Source of the DNA: Streptomyces sp. NBC_00370
Lineage (GTDB): Bacteria; Actinomycetota; Actinomycetes; Streptomycetales; Streptomycetaceae
Reading direction: 5' to 3'
NCBI RefSeq assembly: GCF_036084755.1
Contig: NZ_CP107968.1
Span: forward strand, 3,689,501 to 3,753,500
DNA: 64,000 nt
Shown in pieces: positions 16,960 through 23,729 of this stretch (within the stretch, counting starts at the first letter, position 1; each line of letters opens with the position of its first letter). Position numbers and translations under genes: made by a program. The notes below the pieces were generated by a model, which did no database searches, was not told the DNA's origin, and was given only the letters and a program-made list of their open reading frames with translations.

Positions 16960-17668
16960 TCAGCGCTTGGCGACGAACACGTGCGAGGCGACCTCCGAGC
17001 CCAGCTCGGCGGCCTCGCCGCTGCTGCCGACCATCACGCCGCCGGGGGACGCCGTCACGCTCACGACGGAGCCGGGCTGGACGCCCGCGCGCCGCAGCGA
17101 GTGCATGAGCTGCGCGTCCGTCTGGATCGGCTCGCCGATGCGGCGGACGACCACGGTCTTGCCCTCGCTGCCCGGGTCCAGCTCGGCCAGGCTCACCATG
17201 CCGGCGTCCAGGAACGGATCCGCCTTGGCCGCCTCGCCCAGCTCTTCGAGACCCGGGATCGGGTTTCCGTACGGCGACTCCGTCGGGTGGCGCAAAAGCT
17301 CCATCACCCGCAGCTCCACCGCCTCACTCATCACATGCTCCCAGCGGCACGCCTCGGCGTGCACCTGCTCCCACTCCAGGCCGATCACGTCGACCAGGAG
17401 ACACTCGGCGAGCCTGTGCTTGCGCATCACGCGCGTCGCCAGCATGCGGCCTTCGTCGGTCAGCTCCAGATGCCGGTCACCCGCGACCTGCACCAGACCG
17501 TCGCGCTCCATGCGCGCCACGGTCTGGCTGACCGTCGGGCCGCTCTGGTCCAGGCGCTCCGCGATCCGGGCGCGCATCGGGACCACACCTTCCTCTTCGA
17601 GTTCGAGGATGGTGCGGAGGTACATCTCCGTCGTGTCGATCAGTCCGGACATACGTGCCCCTCGGTAA
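16592..17668 (+). CDS. adm: Possible adm-like gene antiparallel to dmdR1
   Basis: A rightward open frame of 358 codons starts at ATG 16592 and runs through the opposite strand of the iron regulator gene, ending 16 bases beyond its start. In S. coelicolor an antiparallel gene called adm, overlapping dmdR1, has been reported to influence siderophore and antibiotic production. This frame is the positional candidate. Against it, the product is low-complexity Ser/Arg/Pro, and its wobble positions coincide with those of dmdR1. Such frames stay open by chance in GC-rich DNA. There is no clear ribosome binding site. Confidence 0.25.
   Translation: MTTLKDWSPWPRGDLLREADRSGMTVRGSRPWELGAPGRRRGGRAPVPRGAGAVPTPYPRSGARGRTRQARTRERRTTLLPPRPRGEPRADASGHRHSDSLARDSPDRCHSGRKSPGVRGRIRQRLATNTCEATSEPSSAASPLLPTITPPGDAVTLTTEPGWTPARRSECMSCASVWIGSPMRRTTTVLPSLPGSSSARLTMPASRNGSALAASPSSSRPGIGFPYGDSVGWRKSSITRSSTASLITCSQRHASACTCSHSRPITSTRRHSASLCLRITRVASMRPSSVSSRCRSPATCTRPSRSMRATVWLTVGPLWSRRSAIRARIGTTPSSSSSRMVRRYISVVSISPDIRAPR
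16960..17652 (-). CDS. dmdR1: DtxR/IdeR-family iron-dependent regulator DmdR1
   Basis: A 230-residue repressor that binds iron boxes when loaded with Fe(II) and controls siderophore and iron-uptake genes. The N-terminal winged helix (residues 1-70, MRARIAERLDQSGPTVSQTV) is followed by a metal-binding dimerisation domain. Visible ligands include Met10, His in RKHRLAE, and Cys, Glu and His in HAEACRWEHVMSEAVE. The C-terminal SH3-like domain (about 150-228) is complete. The start is ATG 17652 (MSGLIDTTEMYL). The sequence and the nagS neighbour match S. coelicolor dmdR1 as I remember it. The gene is divergent from nagS. Confidence 0.92.
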   Translation of the reverse strand: MSGLIDTTEMYLRTILELEEEGVVPMRARIAERLDQSGPTVSQTVARMERDGLVQVAGDRHLELTDEGRMLATRVMRKHRLAECLLVDVIGLEWEQVHAEACRWEHVMSEAVELRVMELLRHPTESPYGNPIPGLEELGEAAKADPFLDAGMVSLAELDPGSEGKTVVVRRIGEPIQTDAQLMHSLRRAGVQPGSVVSVTASPGGVMVGSSGEAAELGSEVASHVFVAKR

Positions 17669-17739
17669 ATCGTGCGCTGGCCCTGACCCCAATTCTGACG
17701 CATACCGCTGACAACCGTGCCGCGGCGACGAGAGGCGTA

Positions 17740-17769
17740 TTGACAGAGCAATGGTCCAGACCTCAACGT
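17740..17769 (+). promoter_or_regulatory. nagS promoter with DasR (dre)-like operator
   Basis: TTGACA at 17740-17745 and CAACGT at 17764-17769 (18-base spacer) form a plausible sigma-HrdB promoter. Overlapping it, 17750-17765 reads AATGGTCCAGACCTCA. The core TGGTCCAGACC differs by one base from the dre core TGGTCTAGACC that the GntR-family regulator DasR binds in aminosugar genes. I count 12 of 16 matches to ACTGGTCTAGACCACT. Confidence 0.5.
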
Positions 17770-17814
17770 GATCGGCGGCACAGGCATTCCCCACCCCCTT
17801 CGAAGGGCTCCTCG

Positions 17815-18570
17815 ATGAGCGAGAGCAAGCTGGCCGGTCAGTTCCTCGATGCCGCGATCGGTCTGCTGCAGCGCGTACGGGACGAGGAGACGGAGTCCGT
17901 CGCGGCGGCCGGCGCCCTGATCGCCGACGCCGTCGCCGGGGGGAACCGGCTGTTCGCCTTCGGCGCGGGACACTCCTCGCTCGCCGCGCAGGACGTCGTC
18001 TACCGGGCCGGCGGCTTCGCCCTGATGAACCTCCTGTGCGTACCGGGCACGACGGGTGTCGACGTGATCCCCGCGACGCTCGGCTCAGGTCTCGAACACG
18101 TCGAGGGGCTGGCCGGTACCGTGCTCCGCGCGTCGCCCGCGACCTCGGGCGATGTGCTCGTGGTCATCTCGCTGTCCGGGCGCAACACACTGCCCGTCGA
18201 GATGGCGACGGCCGCGCGCGAGCGCGGTCTGAAGGTGATCGGCGTGACGTCCGTCGCGTACGCGGCCGGGACGGAGTCCCGGAACGCCACGGGCACCTTC
18301 CTCAAGGACCACTGCGACGTCGTGCTGGACAGCAAGATCGCGATCGGTGACGCCGAGCTGACCGCCGACGGCATCGAGGCGCCGTTCGCCCCCGCCTCGA
18401 CCGTCGTCACCAGCTCGCTGATGCAGGCGACGATGGCCGCCGCCGCCGGGCAGCTCGCCGAGCGCGGCATCGAGCCGCCGCTGCTGCGGTCGGCCAATGT
18501 CAGCGGCGGGCGCGAATGGAACAGCCGGGTCATGGACGAGTACCGCGACCGGATCTTCTACCACCACTGA
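17815..18570 (+). CDS. nagS: SIS-domain sugar-phosphate protein (UPF0309), NagS-like
   Basis: A 251-residue phosphosugar-binding protein of the UPF0309 family with one SIS domain (GGNRLFAFGAGHSSLAAQD, VLVVISLSGRNTLPVEMA). The match to the S. coelicolor protein (SCO4393), which I recall being described as the N-acetylglucosamine-6-phosphate dehydratase NagS involved in glucosamine toxicity, is from memory. ATG 17815 follows AAGGG. The promoter overlaps a DasR-like site, consistent with an aminosugar role. It is divergent from dmdR1. Confidence 0.85.
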   Translation: MSESKLAGQFLDAAIGLLQRVRDEETESVAAAGALIADAVAGGNRLFAFGAGHSSLAAQDVVYRAGGFALMNLLCVPGTTGVDVIPATLGSGLEHVEGLAGTVLRASPATSGDVLVVISLSGRNTLPVEMATAARERGLKVIGVTSVAYAAGTESRNATGTFLKDHCDVVLDSKIAIGDAELTADGIEAPFAPASTVVTSSLMQATMAAAAGQLAERGIEPPLLRSANVSGGREWNSRVMDEYRDRIFYHH

Positions 18571-18624
18571 CGCAGCCGCCGTGCGGCGATGAGCGGACGC
18601 GGCGCTCGGGCGATCGGCCCGGGG

Positions 18625-20028
18625 TCAGTGCTCGGGCAGCGCGCGGGCGAGATCCAGTGACGTCGCGATCCTGATCGTCACGTCCTCCGCGTACGCCGCG
18701 TCGGGCCGTTCGAACGCGGCCCTGCTGGCGCCGCGCAGGAACGTCACGACACCGAGCGACCTGCCGCGGCTGCGCAGCACCGTGCACAGCGCGTGCGTCG
18801 CGTCCGGCGGCCACTGCCGGGACGCCGCCCAGGTCGGCGACGGCGCGCCGCCGCCGGGCCTGGCGGGCGCGCTCGCCCGTACGGAACCGATGCGCTCCAT
18901 CGCCTGGAGCGCCGGATGCCCGTCCATGTACCGCACCGGTATGCCGCCCGCCTCCACCGGCATGCTCGGCCCCGAGGCGCCGGTGGGCGTCGCCGCCGCC
19001 CGTACCAGCCGTACGGGCGCGTCGAGGCCGGACAGACCGGCGCCGGGTCCGGTCCGCGGTTCGGCGACCAGGTCGATCAGGGCGTGGTCGGCGAAGCCGG
19101 CCAGCGCGAAGTCGAGATAGACCGTCGCCGCCTCCGTCGGGTCCTCGCACTCGGCTGCCGCCCGGCCCGCCCGGTGGAGCTGGCTGGAGCGGAACCGCAG
19201 CCGGTCGCCCTCCTGCGCGGCGACCTTCACATCCGTCACGTCCATGAACAGCCAGCCGACGCCCAGCGGCACCGGCTCCTCGGCGAGCGGCGACGCCAGC
19301 CGCAGGAAGCCGCTGCGCCAGCAGCGCCGCCGCTCCCCCTCGGCCGTACGGACCGTCACCCACAGCTCGACGAGACCGCTGGGCGCGCCCTCGGCGAGTA
19401 CGTGGTGCAGCGCCGCCTCCAGCTCGTCCACGCCCTGGGCGATCAGCTCGCCCAGGGGCCTGCCCAGCACCGCCGTACGCCCGGAGCCGAGCGCGCGGGC
19501 CGCGTGTCCGTTGACGACGGTCGGCCGCAGATCGACGTCCACGAGGACGACGCCCCAGGCCGCCTCCTCGAACAGCGCCTCGCTCAGGGCTATGGAGCGC
19601 TCAAGATCGATCTGGGCGTGGACCTCGCTGAAGGCGCAGTAGACCCCGGCGGGTGCGCCGTCGGCGCTGCGCACCCCGGCCGACTGGGTCCGTACGAGCA
19701 CCCGGCCGCCGTCCTTGCGCAGCAGCGCGAATTCGTGCACCTGGCGGCCGGGGGTGGTCATGGCGGACATCAGCCGCGACTGCACCTCGTCCGCGTCGGC
19801 CGTACGGACGGCCCAGCCCGCGAAGCCGTGCCGGCCGACGGCTTCCTCGGCGGACCAGCCGAGCACGCGCTCGGCCTCGCGGTTCCAGTGGGTGATCACG
19901 CCGTCGGCGTCGAAGGCGCAGAGCGCCGCGTCCATGCCGTCCAGCAGGGCGGCGAGCAGGTCGGACCCAGGCCCTGACGCCGGATCCGGGCCGGGCACGT
20001 TGGTGGTCTCGCTCCGAGAAGCACTCAT
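18625..20028 (-). CDS. PAS-PAS-GAF sensory protein
   Basis: A 467-residue cytoplasmic sensor. A first PAS domain lies at about residues 25-140 (LLDGMDAALCAFDADGVITHWNREAERVLGWSAEEAVGRH). A second lies at about 150-270 (SEALFEEAAWGVVLVDVDLRPTVVNGHAAR). A GAF-like domain fills about 285-467 (LHRAGRAAAECEDPTEAATVYLDFALAGFADHALIDLVAE). No kinase, phosphatase or output domain follows, although related Streptomyces proteins often end in a PP2C/SpoIIE phosphatase. It may be a truncated relative that signals through protein contacts. ATG 20028 starts an unambiguous frame. Confidence 0.8.
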   Translation of the reverse strand: MSASRSETTNVPGPDPASGPGSDLLAALLDGMDAALCAFDADGVITHWNREAERVLGWSAEEAVGRHGFAGWAVRTADADEVQSRLMSAMTTPGRQVHEFALLRKDGGRVLVRTQSAGVRSADGAPAGVYCAFSEVHAQIDLERSIALSEALFEEAAWGVVLVDVDLRPTVVNGHAARALGSGRTAVLGRPLGELIAQGVDELEAALHHVLAEGAPSGLVELWVTVRTAEGERRRCWRSGFLRLASPLAEEPVPLGVGWLFMDVTDVKVAAQEGDRLRFRSSQLHRAGRAAAECEDPTEAATVYLDFALAGFADHALIDLVAEPRTGPGAGLSGLDAPVRLVRAAATPTGASGPSMPVEAGGIPVRYMDGHPALQAMERIGSVRASAPARPGGGAPSPTWAASRQWPPDATHALCTVLRSRGRSLGVVTFLRGASRAAFERPDAAYAEDVTIRIATSLDLARALPEH

Positions 20029-20134
20029 GCCGGCACCCCCTACAGGACGCTACGCGCGTCCAGATCATTCAACTAGAACGTGACACACCACACACAAGGT
20101 TCCCGCAAATCGGGCCGCTCAACAATCAGGACTT

Positions 20135-20160
20135 AGGGCCTGATCCAAACGACAGGCCCT
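20135..20160. repeat. Inverted repeat upstream of the small transcript promoter
   Basis: AGGGCCTG (20135-20142) and CAGGCCCT (20153-20160) are perfect 8-base arms around a 10-base loop. They end 8 bases before the -35 element at 20169. It could be an operator for the small transcript or a terminator shielding it from upstream transcription. Confidence 0.5.
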
Positions 20161-20168
20161 TAAATCCC

Positions 20169-20197
20169 TTGAGCCTTCCGCGACAGCGGCCTAACGT
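20169..20197 (+). promoter_or_regulatory. Strong sigma70-type promoter of a small transcript
   Basis: TTGAGC (20169-20174), a 17-base spacer, and TAACGT (20192-20197) fit the main vegetative (HrdB) promoter pattern TTGAC-N17/18-TANNNT. Transcription would start near 20204, giving a leader of about 25 bases before the peptide start at 20230. Confidence 0.55.
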
Positions 20198-20229
20198 GTG
20201 ACGCACACCGAAAGGAGGTGATCCGGAAG

Positions 20230-20268
20230 ATGCATTCAGTCCGGACAAGTGAGGTGGCTGCGGGCTAA
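20230..20268 (+). CDS. Predicted 12-residue peptide with near-ideal ribosome binding site
   Basis: ATG 20230 opens a frame of 12 codons (MHSVRTSEVAAG) ending at TAA 20266-20268. It is preceded by AAAGGAGGTGATCC (20211-20224), which pairs with the 3' end of 16S rRNA over 14 bases. Spacing from the GGAGG core is about 12 bases, rather long. There are no runs of one amino acid that would suggest classical attenuation. The peptide might serve only to load ribosomes onto the RNA. Confidence 0.4.
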   Translation: MHSVRTSEVAAG

Positions 20269-20406
20269 CGGCTCGCTGTCGCACTCTCGTAGTGCTCGGC
20301 CGGTCTACGGCCGAAATCCCAAGCAGTCACCCGATCCGCGGGCCGCCGGTAAGTCCGGCCGGCTCCCTCCACGGAGGGACCATGGCCCGCGGATCGTCTG
20401 CGTTCC

Positions 20407-20437
20407 GGCCCGCCCTTGTCGCGGGCCTCTTGTCGTT
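20407..20437 (+). terminator. Intrinsic terminator of the small transcript
   Basis: GGCCCGC (20407-20413) and GCGGGCC (20421-20427) form a 7-bp GC stem with a 7-base loop, followed by the T-rich TCTTGTCGTT. It lies 15 bases from the pdxH stop codon on the opposite strand and may work in both directions. Confidence 0.6.
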
Positions 20438-20451
20438 ACGAGCAGCGGCGG

Positions 20452-21105
20452 CTACGGGCAGAGGCGCTCGACGCGCCAGTGCCGTCCCTCCGCCACGTAC
20501 CGCAGCCGGTCGTGCAGCCGGTTCTCGTGGCCCTGCCAGAACTCGACCGTGCCCGGCGTGATCCGCAGCCCGCCCCAGCGCGGCGGCACCGGCACCTGCT
20601 CGCCCTCCGGGTAGCGGGCGGCGAGCTGCTCGTACCGCGCCAGCAGCTCCTCGCGCGTGCCGATCGGCGCCGACTGGTCGCTCGCCCAGGCGCCGAGCTG
20701 CGAGCCGTGCGGGCGGGTGCGGAAGTACGCGGCCGTCTCGTCGCGGCCGATCCGCGCCACCCTGCCGGTGACGACGACCTGGCGGGCCAGCTGGTGCCAG
20801 GGGAAGAGCAGCGAGACGTACGGGTTCGCCGCGATCTCCTGGCCCTTGCGGGACGTGTAGTTGGTGAAGAAGACGAAGCCCTGGCCGTCGTAGTGCTTGA
20901 GCAGCACCGTCCGGGACGACGGACGGCCGTCGGGGGTCGCGGTGGAGACGACCATCGCGTTCGGTTCGTGAAGTCCGCACTCCGCCGTCTCCTTGAACCA
21001 GCGGGCGAACTGGTCCATGGGGTCGGCCGCGAGGTCCGACTCCAGGAGCGGGGTCGAGCGGTACTGCTCGCGCATGGCGGCGGGATCGTGGTTCTCGTGA
21101 GGCAC
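20452..21105 (-). CDS. pdxH: Pyridoxine/pyridoxamine 5'-phosphate oxidase
   Basis: This FMN enzyme oxidises pyridoxine or pyridoxamine 5'-phosphate to pyridoxal 5'-phosphate, the last step of vitamin B6 salvage. The product is 217 residues from GTG 21105. Family stretches include DPMDQFARWFKETAE, RTVLLKHYDGQGFVFFTNY, SRKGQEIAANPYVSLLFPW, GAWASDQSAPI and the C-terminal GTVEFWQGHENRLHDR with WRVERLCP. Length is normal for PdxH. Longer in-frame starts exist up to 21219. It is divergent from the citrate synthase gene, with about 150 bases between the starts. Confidence 0.93.
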   Translation of the reverse strand: MPHENHDPAAMREQYRSTPLLESDLAADPMDQFARWFKETAECGLHEPNAMVVSTATPDGRPSSRTVLLKHYDGQGFVFFTNYTSRKGQEIAANPYVSLLFPWHQLARQVVVTGRVARIGRDETAAYFRTRPHGSQLGAWASDQSAPIGTREELLARYEQLAARYPEGEQVPVPPRWGGLRITPGTVEFWQGHENRLHDRLRYVAEGRHWRVERLCP

Positions 21106-21254
21106 GGGCTCATCCTGCACCAGGGGGAGCCGTGGCCGCCGGGCAGTGCCGGACATCACGCCGCCCGGCCGCCGCCCGCGCCCGGCGCAGCCGCTATCGT
21201 TCCTGCCTCCTGCTCGCACGCCCGAGCCGATACCAACCGCTGAGGAGCCGCCCG

Positions 21255-22349
21255 ATGTCCGACTTCGTACCCGGACTCGAAGGAGTCGTCGCGTTCGAGA
21301 CGGAGATCGCCGAACCCGACAAGGAAGGCGGCGCGCTGCGCTACCGCGGCGTCGACATCGAGGACCTGGTGGGCCACGTCTCGTTCGGGAACGTGTGGGG
21401 GCTGCTGGTCGACGGCGCCTTCAACCCCGGGCTGCCGCCCGCCGAGCCGTTCCCGCTGCCCGTGCACTCGGGCGACATCCGGGTCGACGTGCAGGCGGCG
21501 CTGGCGATGCTCGCGCCTGCCTGGGGGCTGAAGCCGCTGCTCGACATCGACGAGGCCACGGCGCGCGACGATCTGGCGCGCGCCGCCGTCATGGCGCTGT
21601 CGTACGTGGCGCAGTCGGCGCGCGGGCAGGGCGTGCCGATGGTGCCGCAGCGGGAGATAGACCAGGCGGAGACGGTCGTCGAGCGGTTCATGATCCGCTG
21701 GCGCGGTGAGCCGGACCCGAAGCATGTGAAGGCCGTCGACGCGTACTGGACGTCGGCCGCCGAACACGGCATGAACGCCTCGACGTTCACCGCGCGCGTG
21801 ATCGCGTCGACCGGCGCGGACGTGGCGGCGGCCCTGTCGGGCGCCGTCGGCGCGATGTCGGGTCCGCTGCACGGCGGGGCGCCCTCGCGGGTCCTCGGCA
21901 TGATCGAGGAGATCGAGCGCACCGGCGACGCCGCCGCGTACGTACGGCAGGCCCTGGACAGGGGCGAGCGGCTGATGGGCTTCGGGCACCGGGTGTACCG
22001 GGCCGAGGACCCGCGGGCGCGCGTACTGCGCCGTACGGCCAAGGAGTTGGGCGCGCCGCGCTTCGAGGTGGCGGAGGCGCTGGAGCGGGCGGCGCTGGAC
22101 GAGCTGCACGCGCGCAGGCCCGACCGGGTGCTGGCGACGAACGTGGAGTTCTGGGCGGCGATCGTGCTGGACTTCGCGGAGGTGCCCGCGCCCATGTTCA
22201 CGTCGATGTTCACCTGTGCCCGTACGGCGGGCTGGTCGGCGCACATCCTGGAGCAGAAACGCACCGGACGGCTGGTGCGCCCTTCGGCGCGCTATGTGGG
22301 CCCCGCGTCGCGCGACCCCCGGGAGATCGACGGGTACGACGCGATCTGA
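21255..22349 (+). CDS. Citrate synthase 2 (CitA-like)
   Basis: A 364-residue member of the short citrate synthase family, which condenses oxaloacetate and acetyl-CoA. The substrate-binding histidines are visible in MSGPLHGGAPSRV and GFGHRVYRAEDPRAR. The position of the usual catalytic aspartate (NVDFYSG type) reads TNVEFWAAIVLD, a glutamate, which may change activity or substrate (a methylcitrate synthase-like role is possible). ATG 21255 follows GAGGAG. The gene is convergent with the TetR gene. Confidence 0.85.
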   Translation: MSDFVPGLEGVVAFETEIAEPDKEGGALRYRGVDIEDLVGHVSFGNVWGLLVDGAFNPGLPPAEPFPLPVHSGDIRVDVQAALAMLAPAWGLKPLLDIDEATARDDLARAAVMALSYVAQSARGQGVPMVPQREIDQAETVVERFMIRWRGEPDPKHVKAVDAYWTSAAEHGMNASTFTARVIASTGADVAAALSGAVGAMSGPLHGGAPSRVLGMIEEIERTGDAAAYVRQALDRGERLMGFGHRVYRAEDPRARVLRRTAKELGAPRFEVAEALERAALDELHARRPDRVLATNVEFWAAIVLDFAEVPAPMFTSMFTCARTAGWSAHILEQKRTGRLVRPSARYVGPASRDPREIDGYDAI

Positions 22350-22362
22350 CCGTGCGCGGTCG

Positions 22363-22962
22363 TCACACGGCGGGTGGCCGCAGCGCCTCCTCGATCAGCG
22401 CGGACCACTGCGCGACCACCCGCTCGCGGCGCCTGCCGTCGTCCGTCAGCAGATTGGCGAGGCCGAGGCCGCGCGCCATGTCCAACAGCCCCTGGACGGT
22501 TTCCCGTACGCCGGGCAGCGACTCGTCTGCGGCCAGCAGCTCCACCGCGATGCGGTGTGCCTCACGCCCGACATGAGCCTCCAACTCGGTTACGCGCGGC
22601 CGTAGTTGGTCCTCGTTGGCGGCGGCGACCCAGAGTTGGAGCGCGGCCCGGAACAGCGGCCCCGTGAACAGCGCGACGATCCCGTCGACCGCTTCCCTGC
22701 GGTGGCCAGGCCCGGCCGGTACGAGGGCGCGCAGCGCGCTGGAGCGTTCCTCCGCTACGTACTCGACCGCGGCGGTGAACAGGTCCTCCCGGGTGGGGAA
22801 ATGGTGCTGCGCCGCGCCGCGCGAGACCCCGGCGCGCTCGGCCACGACGGCGACCGTGGAGCCCGCCCAGCCGACCTCGGCGAGACAGGCCACGGCGGCC
22901 TCCAGCAGCCGCCGCCTGGTGGCCCGGCTGCGGTCCTGTTTGGGCGCGGCTACCGTACCCAT
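22363..22962 (-). CDS. TetR-family transcriptional regulator
   Basis: A 199-residue repressor with an N-terminal TetR helix-turn-helix (RRRLLEAAVACLAEVGWAGSTVAVVAERAGVSRGAAQHHF) and an all-helical ligand-binding C-terminus. ATG 22962 lies inside the 3' end of the enoyl-CoA hydratase gene (13-base overlap), so it is the last gene of a ligase-hydratase-regulator operon. It probably responds to an acyl-CoA and controls that operon. Confidence 0.88.
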   Translation of the reverse strand: MGTVAAPKQDRSRATRRRLLEAAVACLAEVGWAGSTVAVVAERAGVSRGAAQHHFPTREDLFTAAVEYVAEERSSALRALVPAGPGHRREAVDGIVALFTGPLFRAALQLWVAAANEDQLRPRVTELEAHVGREAHRIAVELLAADESLPGVRETVQGLLDMARGLGLANLLTDDGRRRERVVAQWSALIEEALRPPAV

Positions 22963-23729
22963 ACGGGGTCCCGCCGTTCGAGGAACGCCGCGATGCCTTC
23001 CCTGGCCTCGGTGGTGATGAAGTACGAGGCGGACCGCTGCACCAGATCCTCCGCGTGCTCGTCGAACCCGGCCAGCACCGCCGCGTTGAGCAGTTTCTTG
23101 GACTCCGCGAGGCCGCGCGGCGACGCCCGGCGCAGCCCGTCGAGTACGACGTCGAGCGCGGCGTCCACATCGTCGGCGGCCTCGGTGATCAGCCCCGCCC
23201 TGACGGCGGCCGCCGCGTCGAAGCGCTCCCCCGTGAGGTAGTAGCGGGAGGCGGCGCGCGGCTCTATGCGCGGCAGCAGCGGCAGCGAGATCACGGCGGG
23301 TGCGACGCCGATGCGTACCTCGGTGAAGGCGAAGTCGGACGTGCGGTCGGCGAGCGCGATGTCGCACGCGCCGAGCAGACCGAGCCCGCCGGCTCTGACA
23401 TGGCCGCTCACCCGGGCCACGACGGGCTTGGGCAGTTCGACGATCTGCCGCATGAGACCGACGAAGGTGTACGGGTTGGCCGGGCTCTTGAGGTCGGCGC
23501 CGGCGCTGAAGGTGGAGCCGCTGTGGGTGAGCACCACGGCGCGCACCGACGGGTCCTTGCCGCAGGCGCCGAGGGCTTCGCCGAGCGCGGCGACGAGCTG
23601 GGCCGAGAGGGCGTTGCGGTTCTCCGCCGAGTCCAGGGTGAGGGTGGTGATGCCGCGCTCGTGCGCGACGGCCACCGCTCCCCGTTGTCCCCGCGGCTCT
23701 CTCGGCTGTCCCGGCGTTTGTTCTGTCAC
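22950..23729 (-). CDS. Enoyl-CoA hydratase/isomerase family protein
   Basis: A 259-residue crotonase-fold protein acting on CoA thioesters, probably hydrating an enoyl-CoA. The CoA/oxyanion segments are SGSTFSAGADLKS and the second oxyanion helix HVRAGGLGLLGACDIALA. Catalytic-region residues lie in FAFTEVRIGVAPAVISL. Start ATG 23729 overlaps the stop of the acyl-CoA ligase by 4 bases (ATGA), showing coupled translation. The downstream gene is the TetR regulator. Confidence 0.88.
   Translation of the reverse strand: MTEQTPGQPREPRGQRGAVAVAHERGITTLTLDSAENRNALSAQLVAALGEALGACGKDPSVRAVVLTHSGSTFSAGADLKSPANPYTFVGLMRQIVELPKPVVARVSGHVRAGGLGLLGACDIALADRTSDFAFTEVRIGVAPAVISLPLLPRIEPRAASRYYLTGERFDAAAAVRAGLITEAADDVDAALDVVLDGLRRASPRGLAESKKLLNAAVLAGFDEHAEDLVQRSASYFITTEAREGIAAFLERRDPVWVR

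Larger units (their letters stand above)
20204..20437 (+). ncRNA. Candidate structured small transcript (leader peptide/sRNA)
   Basis: About 234 bases between a promoter and a terminator, with no further rightward gene before citrate synthase. Perfect stems read in order: GCACT/AGTGC (20281-20295), TCGGCC/GGCCGA (20296-20314), and a 13-bp closing stem CGATCCGCGGGCC/GGCCCGCGGATCG (20332-20344 with 20384-20396). The closing stem encloses GCCGG/CCGGC (20345-20359) and CCCTC/GAGGG (20365-20378). A hairpin also surrounds the peptide stop codon (GCGGGC/GCTCGC, 20260-20276). It does not match an RNA family I can name. The 3' end is close to the convergent pdxH stop. Confidence 0.5.

Noticed and set aside
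16609..18570. 653-codon frame that ends in the NagS sequence
   Set aside because: Only the last 251 codons (from ATG 17815) match the SIS family; the rest is antisense to dmdR1 and low complexity.
20211..20224. Possible fragment of a 16S rRNA gene on the minus strand
   Set aside because: Only the 14 bases of the anti-Shine-Dalgarno complement match; flanking bases are unrelated, so it is a strong ribosome binding site instead.
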